NCBI GenBank assembly: GCA_947378615.1
Contig: CANCKV010000032.1
Coordinates: 1-12,343 of the forward strand
DNA from: Chitinophagaceae bacterium
GTDB taxonomy: Bacteria > Bacteroidota > Bacteroidia > Chitinophagales > Chitinophagaceae
Direction of reading: 5' to 3'
DNA: 12,343 bases
Every line of letters begins with the position of its first letter. The stretch's first letter is position 1. Shown piece by piece: positions 6,302 to 12,343 of the stretch. Position numbers and translations under genes: made by a program. The notes beneath the pieces are model-generated. The model was not told the DNA's origin, ran no database searches, and saw only the letters and a program-made list of their open reading frames with translations.

Positions 6302-8425
6302 TTAGGCTTTGATTGTTTTTTTATTGATAGTATATTGTTTCTCATCCGTCAAAATCGCTGCACTATGAAAAGTTATTGACTTTTTCTTATCCCTACTTTC
6401 TCTTGGTTTTGTTAGAATAGGCTTTTCAGGAATTCGATCTGTAGAATCAATACTGATTTCTTCCTCAGTAGTATCTTCTTCTTCTTTTTCTTTTTGTTGT
6501 TGAATTAGCAAGTTCAGTTTTGCCTGTTTGACGGAATCCATTCTTGCCATTGCGAGTTTCATCATTGGTGGAATCAAATTCTTTTTAGCCAATTCTTCCA
6601 CCTTTGCCTTTCTTTGAGAACCTTCAATTGAATCTTTAATGTACTGTTCAATCATCAAACTTGCAATAGGTGCTGAAGACTGTGCTCCAAATCCTGCATT
6701 TTCACAGATAATGGCTATGGCAATCTTTGGATTATTGCGAGGGGCAAAAGCACCAAAGAAGGCGTGATCTTTTTGTTTTGTCATTACTCCATTGACTTTC
6801 GCAGAATTTTGAACTGTTCCTGTTTTACCACAAACCACGATACCGGGAACTTTCGCCTCGGCTCCTGTACCAAATTCCATTACAGCTTGCATTCCATTTT
6901 GAACTTCTTCAAAAATACTATCAGGAACATCTTTTGTGGTATGTTTTACCTTAAAGGAATCTAACATCCCATACACATCACCCCCTTCTATAGAATCAAC
7001 AAGGTGAGGAGTGTAGAAATAGCCTTTGTTGGCAATAGTAGCCATTACATTTGCCAATTGTACAATAGTAGTTTGAACTTCACCTTGTCCGATTGAATTG
7101 GATATGATATTACACGAGTTCCAGTTTCTTCCAAATATTTTACGGTAATAAGAAGATACTGGAAGATTACCATTTTTTTCTGAAGGAACATCAACCCCTA
7201 ATCTCTTACCTAATCCAAAAGAGTAGGCATATTCATTGAATTTGGTCAATGCACTATCGGCATTACCAAACTTTTGTTGATCAAGTGTACGTTTAAATAC
7301 AGTTGCAAAGAAGGTATTACAACTATGGGCAATTCCTTCTTTGAAATTAAAATAGCCAGGGTCAAGGCATTTTGGCTTGCCATTGCCACATCCCCAAAAA
7401 GCACCCGAACATCCGATCCTAGAATTAGCATTAATGACACCTTCTGTCAATCCTACAATTCCCACAATGGTTTTGAAAGTTGAGCCGGGAGAATATTTAC
7501 TACTTACGGTACGATTAATCAATGGAAGACGAGGGTCAAGCGCCAATTCACCATAATGGTGGCGTCGTTGGTTACCAGTCAAATAGTTGGGGTCATAAGT
7601 TGGGGCACTTACCATACAAAGGATTCCCCCTGTTTTGGGGTCGATAGCTACTATACTACCCACTTTGTTTGTCATGAGCTTTTCACCAAGCTTTTGAAGA
7701 TTAACATCAAGACTTAAATGGAGATTTTTTCCTGCGACAGCAGAAGTATCATATCTTCCATTTTCAAAAGAACCTTGAATACGACTTTTATTATCTCGAA
7801 TAAAGCGCTTTACCCCTCGCTTACCCATCAAAATCTTTTCATAATTTCGTTCCAACCCCGTCATTCCTGCATAGTCACCATTTTCATATCCTTCATCCTT
7901 ATGTTTACGGAGAAATGAAGTATCCACTTCTGCAATATAACCTAGCACATTGGCGGCAGTACTAAAAGGATAACTTCTAGCTGAACGTTCACTAAGGATG
8001 AAGCCTGGAAATTTGAACATATTTTCGTTTAGTCCCGCATACATTTCGGGTGAAAGAAGTGATTCAAAAACACTTGGGCGTACCGTTCCATTTCTATAAC
8101 CAATTTCCTTGATCCTTCTTTTATATTCTACTGAGTCAATGTTGAGTAATTTGCAGAGGGTGAGTGTATCCACTCCCTTTGCTTCTACAGGAGTTACCAC
8201 CAAATCGTACATAATTATATTTTCAAGGATACTTTTATTATTTCGATCGTAAATAATTCCTCTATCAGGATATATTATTTTACGATAAATCGCATTGTTT
8301 TCCGCAGCCAATTTGTATTTAGCAGAAAAGACTTGAAGATTTACCAATTGACCAATGATTACCAAAAAAACAAAGCCAAATGCTATTTGAATAATGCCAC
8401 TACGACTTTGATTGAATACAGACAT
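6302..8425 (-). CDS. mrdA: Penicillin-binding protein 2, elongation-specific transpeptidase
   Basis: This class B PBP cross-links the glycan strands made by RodA. An N-terminal membrane anchor covers about residues 9-29. The PBP-dimer pedestal starts with RGIIYDRNNKSIL (55-67), and the transpeptidase domain follows from about 255. The catalytic SxxK is Ser315-T-F-Lys318 (SPGSTFK), SxN is Ser368-C-Asn370, and KTG is 534-536 in CGKTGT. All three are intact. The protein is 707 residues against about 630 in E. coli; the extra length is a charged tail after about residue 600 with KEKEEEDTTEEEISIDSTD (645-663) and a basic end, probably disordered in the periplasm. The start ATG 8425 gives a short cytoplasmic segment before the anchor. 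It is first in an operon with rodA. Confidence 0.96.
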   Translation of the reverse strand: MSVFNQSRSGIIQIAFGFVFLVIIGQLVNLQVFSAKYKLAAENNAIYRKIIYPDRGIIYDRNNKSILENIIMYDLVVTPVEAKGVDTLTLCKLLNIDSVEYKRRIKEIGYRNGTVRPSVFESLLSPEMYAGLNENMFKFPGFILSERSARSYPFSTAANVLGYIAEVDTSFLRKHKDEGYENGDYAGMTGLERNYEKILMGKRGVKRFIRDNKSRIQGSFENGRYDTSAVAGKNLHLSLDVNLQKLGEKLMTNKVGSIVAIDPKTGGILCMVSAPTYDPNYLTGNQRRHHYGELALDPRLPLINRTVSSKYSPGSTFKTIVGIVGLTEGVINANSRIGCSGAFWGCGNGKPKCLDPGYFNFKEGIAHSCNTFFATVFKRTLDQQKFGNADSALTKFNEYAYSFGLGKRLGVDVPSEKNGNLPVSSYYRKIFGRNWNSCNIISNSIGQGEVQTTIVQLANVMATIANKGYFYTPHLVDSIEGGDVYGMLDSFKVKHTTKDVPDSIFEEVQNGMQAVMEFGTGAEAKVPGIVVCGKTGTVQNSAKVNGVMTKQKDHAFFGAFAPRNNPKIAIAIICENAGFGAQSSAPIASLMIEQYIKDSIEGSQRKAKVEELAKKNLIPPMMKLAMARMDSVKQAKLNLLIQQQKEKEEEDTTEEEISIDSTDRIPEKPILTKPRESRDKKKSITFHSAAILTDEKQYTINKKTIKA

Positions 8426-8750
8426 AAGTTAATATCGATTTATAATCTATGAATTTGTGTTGTAAATATGACCGATGAAATTCCCAAAAAACAAACTATA
8501 GCTCCTTCAACCCTTCATCAGTTTGAAACAAAAATAAGAGGTTTGACCTGCTAATGTAAAAGGAAATTTATTTAGCCGTAAAATAAACAAAAAAAATATA
8601 GAATAATAGAACGAAGAGGAAGTATTACGATAGATTAAAGGGAGACCAATGGGTAAACCAATATTTTATTGTCAATATTTTGACAATAAAAATGGTTTGG
8701 TGAGGGAATCAAATAAGATAGTGCGCTGTTATATTTGAAATTTGAATACT
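8426..8750. other. Leader region of mrdA and gap up to the transposase relic
   Basis: Besides the hairpin at 8655-8698, I see no gene here. The stretch is AT-rich and must contain the mrdA promoter on the - strand, but no TAnnTTTG box there is clear enough to call. Confidence 0.5.
8655..8698. repeat. Long AT-rich hairpin in the surA-mrdA gap
   Basis: AAACCA-AT-ATTTTATTGTCAA (8655-8675) pairs with TTGACAATAAAAAT-GGTTT (8680-8698) around a TATT loop, with a small bulge. It lies about 50 bp before the transposase relic and about 230 bp upstream of mrdA. It could be a REP-like target once linked to that transposase, or a regulatory structure in the mrdA leader region. Confidence 0.65.
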
Positions 8751-8922
8751 ATGAAATTTCATACTGAAAATGCTTACCACATATTTGTCCATCCTAGGAA
8801 TCAAGAGAACGCTTCCTGAATTAAATTTTAAAGCGTATGATGCTATTGTCATTAAAAATAGTCAGAAGTTTCAATGTTGAATTGACAAGTGGTTTAAAGA
8901 AACTGATAGCATGAAGTCGTAA
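8751..8922 (+). pseudogene. Probable remnant of a REP-associated tyrosine transposase (Y1_Tnp/RAYT)
   Basis: The first frame (ATG 8751 to TGA 8817) reads MKFHTENAYHIFVHPRNQEN. This resembles the N-terminus of RAYT transposases, which run MKF..N.IYH(I/V)(Y/F)N.GNN.Q. A +1 shift at about 8812 gives LPELNFKAYDAIVIKNSQK, then a TGA (8878-8880), then IDKWFKETDSMKS to TAA 8920. That second part resembles the family C-terminus (F.SY.AI...... VL.WF). The whole central region with the HUH motif and catalytic Tyr is missing, so the element is dead. A TATATTTG box at 8730-8737 sits just upstream. The match is by eye from memory of the family and is weak in length, so a chance resemblance remains possible. 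Confidence 0.42.
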
Positions 8923-8947
8923 GATAAAAGCATATCAATGAATTTAA

Positions 8948-8974
8948 TAGGCACAATTAATGTCAAAATTGCCT
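8948..8974 (-). terminator. Possible weak terminator after surA
   Basis: Directly beyond the surA stop on the - strand, AGGCAATT pairs with AATTGTGCCT (2-nt bulge) around a short loop, followed by the AT-rich TATTAAATTCATTG. There is no continuous T-run, so termination efficiency is doubtful. Confidence 0.35.
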
Positions 8975-8981
8975 TATATGG

Positions 8982-10343
8982 TTATTTTGCATACTTCCAC
9001 CAATCAGATAGGCTACTACAATTTTTAAATTCACTATCAATTGTAATATAATAGTTTGGTAAATGTTCTTTGAACCATTTTGATAAAGCAACTTGCTTTT
9101 TCTCGTCTAAAGCCCTTGCTGCAATTCTATTATAATCTTCCTTTAAATTCTCTCTATGAGGTTGTGTTCTATTTTTCAAATAAATTAAACGAACCATTTT
9201 CCTTCCTCTTTCATCTGTATAAACTAACGGTTTAGAAACAGAACCGGGTTTCAAATTTTTGATGCCAATTACTAATTCTTTGTCAAGCTGGTCGATATTC
9301 AAAAATGAGGAACCATCTCTAGCAGTTATTCTACCACCATTGAATTTGCTATTTTCATCATCGCTAAATTTATCAACAGCTTCTCCAAAACTGATATAAC
9401 CTTTATCAATCAACTCCTTTGCAGAATCTAACTTTACAATAGAAAGTTTTATTTCATCTTCAGTAACAGGAGGAATCTTTAAAAGATGTCTAACTATAGC
9501 ATCATCACCTGCTCGGCTGACCATTTGTATCAAATGAAACCCAAATTTGGTTCTTACAATATTAGAAATCTGTCCTTCCTTTAATCTGAATGCAGCGGAC
9601 ATAAATGTCGGGTCAAATTCTTTGGTAGTTCTATTGATATTATATTGTCCACCATTTTCTTTACTACCTGGATCTTCGGAGTATAATTTACATAGCTGAT
9701 CAAACTTTTTTGTACCATTTTCAGCCTGCCTTTTGTATTCATACAATTGCTTGATGCAAAATTCTTCAATTTCCTTACTTGCTTTAGGCTGAGATTGTAC
9801 CTGACTAAGTTCGATTTCACTTTCATAATAAGGCAAACTGTCTTTAGGAATTTTATTATAATATACAGCAACTTCTACAGGAGAAATCTTAACGGGTTCA
9901 AGAATCTTACCCCTCATCTGATCGGCAAGTTTCCGTTCTTTAAATACTTGTCTAAAATCTTCTTTTATCTGATATACTGTCCTTCCTGCCACTTCTTCAA
10001 GTACTTCTTTGGAACCATAAGCACTTATGAAACCCCTAATTTGATTGTCAAGCCCCGATTCAATTTCGTCTTCACTAACCACAAGTGAATCCTTTTCTGC
10101 TTGTAAAACCAATGCCTTTTGAATTAACTGCCCCTCAAGGAAAGCGCATTCGGGATTATGGGGCAATTGTGCCTCTTGTCCTTGTCGCTTATAATCAGCA
10201 ATTGCATTTTGAATATCAGAACGCAATACAATCTTATCACCTACTTGAGCAACAATTTTGTCTGCTATTACCTTTTTAGTTTGTCCATAACTGAAAAAAC
10301 AAAAAGAAAGTATAATAAAGCTTAGTAAATATTTTTTAATCAT
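8982..10343 (-). CDS. surA: Periplasmic peptidyl-prolyl isomerase/chaperone SurA
   Basis: SurA escorts outer membrane beta-barrel precursors through the periplasm to the BAM complex. The 453 residues begin with a signal peptide (MIKKYLLSFIILSFCFFSYG, cleavage near 20/21). A SurA_N chaperone domain follows (about 22-150, opening with KVIADKIVAQVGDKIVLRSD). Two parvulin domains come next. The first, at about 175-277, has YSEDPGSKENGGQYN (221-235), F252 and the strand FGFHLIQMV (267-275). The second, at about 283-390, is more divergent, with FSDDENSKFNGG (326-337). The C-terminal helix and a Cys/Trp-containing tail close the protein. Length is near the 430-450 usual for the family. It lies between the outer membrane protein gene and mrdA, all on the same strand, but with gaps of about 200 and 560 bp it is probably its own transcription unit. 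Confidence 0.92.
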   Translation of the reverse strand: MIKKYLLSFIILSFCFFSYGQTKKVIADKIVAQVGDKIVLRSDIQNAIADYKRQGQEAQLPHNPECAFLEGQLIQKALVLQAEKDSLVVSEDEIESGLDNQIRGFISAYGSKEVLEEVAGRTVYQIKEDFRQVFKERKLADQMRGKILEPVKISPVEVAVYYNKIPKDSLPYYESEIELSQVQSQPKASKEIEEFCIKQLYEYKRQAENGTKKFDQLCKLYSEDPGSKENGGQYNINRTTKEFDPTFMSAAFRLKEGQISNIVRTKFGFHLIQMVSRAGDDAIVRHLLKIPPVTEDEIKLSIVKLDSAKELIDKGYISFGEAVDKFSDDENSKFNGGRITARDGSSFLNIDQLDKELVIGIKNLKPGSVSKPLVYTDERGRKMVRLIYLKNRTQPHRENLKEDYNRIAARALDEKKQVALSKWFKEHLPNYYITIDSEFKNCSSLSDWWKYAK

Positions 10344-10362
10344 GTTTTATTTCCCTTTATGT

Positions 10363-10377
10363 GGTAAAGAGTTTACC
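10363..10377. promoter_or_regulatory. Perfect inverted repeat GGTAAA-GAG-TTTACC in the surA leader
   Basis: A 6-bp perfect dyad with a 3-nt centre ends 20 bp before the surA ATG. Its position in the 5' leader fits an operator or a small RNA hairpin near the ribosome site; no regulator can be named. Confidence 0.35.
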
Positions 10378-10391
10378 TTTTAATGCGGACG

Positions 10392-10420
10392 AAAATAAGG
10401 TATTCATTAAGCCTTATTTT
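10392..10420 (-). terminator. AAAATAAGG/CCTTATTTT hairpin, likely terminator of the outer membrane protein operon
   Basis: A 9-bp perfect inverted repeat with an 11-nt loop lies about 120 bp past the outer membrane protein stop on the - strand. The arm itself ends in ATTTTC on the - strand and in TTTTATTTTT on the + strand. The stem is AT-rich with only two G-C pairs. It also lies upstream of surA and may overlap its promoter. A second inverted repeat (TTGTTTT at 10431-10437 with AAAACAA at 10454-10460) is next to it. Confidence 0.45.
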
Positions 10421-10540
10421 ATTTTTCCAATTGTTTTTAACAAACTGTTTCTGAAAACAATACTGTTTGGGATATCTTAACCATTGATTTTCGGTGATTT
10501 GAATGATTATAAATGTAGAAACTATGCTGCATTTCTTTCA

Positions 10541-11797
10541 TTAATCAAATCTTTTAACTTTCACAAACCAGAAATCCCTATAACTGAAAATAAAGTTTAG
10601 CTGACCATAAGCTTCTTCAATCAAACCAACATTGGTAGTACCTCTTTTACCTGCTTCAAGGCTAATCTGCAATCCTAGATTACTCCTTAAGAAATTGGTG
10701 CCATAACCTATAGTAGCCCCATAGCTTCCTATTTGTTGACCATTAATTTGAAGATAAGAATTGTTTATAAAGACACCCGTTTGAAAAAACTGTCTTTCAA
10801 AAGATAAATCTTTGAATGTCCTTTTGTCCGAAACTTCAAAACCAAAAGCAAGAGATCTAGAATTAATTAACTGATAACTGATACCCTTATAGTTTTGATC
10901 ACTCCAGTTTTGGAAAGAATAGTCAACTGCAAATGTGAATTTATCTTTCAATCTAGCTGCAATACTTCCAGCATATTGAGCAGGAAGAACTATATCTTGT
11001 GATTTGAAATCAGAATTAGTGGAGACGGTTGAATTTCCATAAACTACTGATAGGTTGTAGCTAGGGTTTAGTGAAGTTTTAAAAGTAGCAGTTCCGCCTA
11101 AAAACATTTTCCATTTACTATTTAACTTAGCTGTGTATTGAAATGAGGGTTTAAGTAAAGGGGCCCCAATGATTGCCTTTCTAGTTGTGATAACTGAACT
11201 GTCGATACCATTGCCTGTAGCTAATGTCTCAGTTTGATTGAGTTGACCAAAAAGGTAAGACGCTTGCAGCCCTAATGAAAGGGATTTAGAAACTTTATAA
11301 CCTGCAGCTAAATATAATTGATTGATACTTCCAGAACCTTCATAATAGGATGGAAGAGTTGAATTATTCCCAATCAAATATTTAGAGTCAAAAAAAGAAT
11401 AATTACTACTACTATAAGGTTGCAAACCAATACTAAGTCCCCATTTTGGTTTTATCTTCATGGCTATTGAAATTTTCTTTATTTGCATATCAGAGGATTG
11501 ACCTGATGCACTTGAAATCGGATTGCCAGTATAAGTTACAAGTTTAAGCCTAGTAGCTAACTCAAAATTAAAAAAGTAGTCATCTAGATTTGCCAAGGAC
11601 GCAGCATTACTATTATTCAAAAATCTATTTGAAAATAATGCCATTCCTGCATGCCCCATTCCTGATGACCTGTCAAAACCACTTTGCTCTATGTCACCAA
11701 TTCCATACATAGAATAGGGTGAATTATTATTTTGGGCAATAACAAGTCTTTGTAAACAAAAAAGAAAAGTCAGATTTAATATTATCTTTTTATACAT
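10541..11797 (-). CDS. Outer membrane beta-barrel protein of the Bacteroidota SPYSRYG type
   Basis: The 418-residue protein has a signal peptide (residues 1-21, cleavage near VIA/Q). The mature N-terminus NNSPYSMYGIGDIEQSG is followed by SSGMGHAGMAL and NSNAASLANLDDYFFNFELA. This is the pattern of a phylum-specific barrel family distantly like FadL/PorV, in which SPYS(R/M)YG, a Gly-rich GG.G. block and (N)PAS..alD open the barrel. The rest is alternating amphipathic strands, for example KPKWGLSIGLQPYSSSNYSFF, and the chain ends with aromatic-rich strands RDFWFVKVKRFD. It should insert in the outer membrane; transport substrate is unknown. Its ATG follows the DUF4270 stop by 13 nt, so the pair is cotranscribed and the two products may work together at the surface. 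Confidence 0.82.
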   Translation of the reverse strand: MYKKIILNLTFLFCLQRLVIAQNNNSPYSMYGIGDIEQSGFDRSSGMGHAGMALFSNRFLNNSNAASLANLDDYFFNFELATRLKLVTYTGNPISSASGQSSDMQIKKISIAMKIKPKWGLSIGLQPYSSSNYSFFDSKYLIGNNSTLPSYYEGSGSINQLYLAAGYKVSKSLSLGLQASYLFGQLNQTETLATGNGIDSSVITTRKAIIGAPLLKPSFQYTAKLNSKWKMFLGGTATFKTSLNPSYNLSVVYGNSTVSTNSDFKSQDIVLPAQYAGSIAARLKDKFTFAVDYSFQNWSDQNYKGISYQLINSRSLAFGFEVSDKRTFKDLSFERQFFQTGVFINNSYLQINGQQIGSYGATIGYGTNFLRSNLGLQISLEAGKRGTTNVGLIEEAYGQLNFIFSYRDFWFVKVKRFD

Positions 11798-11810
11798 AAT
11801 TAGCGAATGG

Positions 11811-12343
11811 TTATTGCGGTTGAACAGTTAAATAATTGATTTCTAAAATTGTATTACTTACCCTATCAGGATAATATTTATCACCGATAACAACCCTTTC
11901 AAATTGTGTTTGAGATGCAGGGACAGGAGGTGCTAATAGTAATCCATATTCTTTAATGTTAGCTGATGGATTTTCAATTAGATATTTGATATAGCTAGAA
12001 ACATCATAAGAATAACTTGTTTTGTCTCCATATATATAATCAACGTAAAGGTTTCCACTTTGAGTTGTATAAGAACCACTTGCACTAATGCCAGAAAGAG
12101 GTGTTCCTAAAGAATTATTAATATCAGTTTGATATAGGTTTAGTGATGGGGGTAAATAGTAATAGGTATCATACGTCCTTTTTACAGGAAATACCTTTAA
12201 GGTTGCACTTAAAATCTTGATATAGTTAGGCACCTTTAATAACTCAGCCAAAGTAGGAAAACTGATTTTTGCCATTACTCCCGAAGAATATTGACAATAA
12301 GCCTTGTTATTAAGCAAAGAACTTGGTATTTTACTATTGTGAC
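11811..12343 (-). CDS. DUF4270 family protein, C-terminal part only (5' end outside window)
   Basis: The frame is open to the window edge, so this is the last 176 residues of a larger protein; DUF4270 members are usually 400-550 residues with a lipoprotein signal. The visible part contains the typical late block SSGVMAKISFPTLAEL followed by the ATLKVFPVK strand, corresponding to the family's inTKI.iP.l and INkAeL segments. A Tyr-rich segment YYYLPPSLNLY and the end YPDRVSNTILEINYL follow. These proteins are probably surface or periplasmic lipoproteins of beta-sandwich character in Bacteroidota, function unknown. A TTG at 12317-12315 could be mistaken for a start, but eight further in-frame codons continue upstream to the edge. 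It overlaps nothing and precedes the outer membrane protein gene in one operon. Confidence 0.8.
   Translation of the reverse strand, partial: HNSKIPSSLLNNKAYCQYSSGVMAKISFPTLAELLKVPNYIKILSATLKVFPVKRTYDTYYYLPPSLNLYQTDINNSLGTPLSGISASGSYTTQSGNLYVDYIYGDKTSYSYDVSSYIKYLIENPSANIKEYGLLLAPPVPASQTQFERVVIGDKYYPDRVSNTILEINYLTVQPQ

Noticed and set aside
7246..7483. Small ORFs on both strands inside mrdA
   Set aside because: They overlap the PBP2 transpeptidase region, whose motifs are intact in the main frame.
9747..10088. 113-codon + strand ORF inside surA
   Set aside because: Antisense shadow; the surA frame has a signal peptide and clear parvulin motifs.
11811..12317. Complete gene starting at the TTG at 12317
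   Set aside because: The frame continues open to the window edge and the family is much longer, so it is a partial gene.

Overview
The window looks like chromosomal DNA of a Bacteroidota bacterium, most plausibly of the Chitinophagales/Sphingobacteriales kind. The reasons are low GC, A-rich leaders without clear Shine-Dalgarno sites, a TAnnTTTG-type -7 box before trmB, and family content typical of the phylum: a DUF5522 protein, a DUF4270 protein, a two-parvulin-domain SurA and a SPYS(R/M)YG outer membrane protein. No tRNA, rRNA, CRISPR array, intact insertion sequence or phage module was seen.

Layout. Positions 1-113 hold a 42-bp tandem repeat, cut by the window edge, followed by an unrecognised 320-residue protein gene (158-1120). 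A repeat-bearing gap leads to trmB (tRNA m7G46 methyltransferase) overlapping a small Cys-rich DUF5522 gene. Next comes a 249-bp imperfect inverted repeat flanked by heptamer repeats, then an alkyltransferase-like gene whose alkyl-accepting Cys is missing. All of these genes are on the + strand. From about 3.2 kb every gene is on the - strand: a secreted alpha/beta-hydrolase, a 775-bp repeat-rich gap, the rodA-mrdA pair (SEDS glycosyltransferase plus class B PBP2 of the elongasome), a gap with a strong hairpin and an apparent decayed REP-associated transposase, surA, a beta-barrel outer membrane protein, and the C-terminal part of a DUF4270 lipoprotein-type gene that runs off the right edge.

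How the genes fit together. Right to left, the - strand block is mostly envelope biogenesis: surface/secretory proteins (DUF4270, outer membrane barrel), the periplasmic chaperone that helps barrels fold (SurA), and the cell-wall elongation synthase (PBP2 + RodA). The + strand block is RNA/DNA housekeeping (TrmB, ATL).

The least ordinary content is the dispersed repeat population: the 42-bp array, a 28-bp perfect palindrome, CCCGTAGGGA-type hairpins, a roughly 90-nt repeat present three times (two copies inverted to each other) and a probable RAYT relic that could once have mobilised such palindromes. I found no convincing complete new system. The best candidates for novelty are the unknown protein behind the 42-bp array and the repeat/RAYT-relic relationship.
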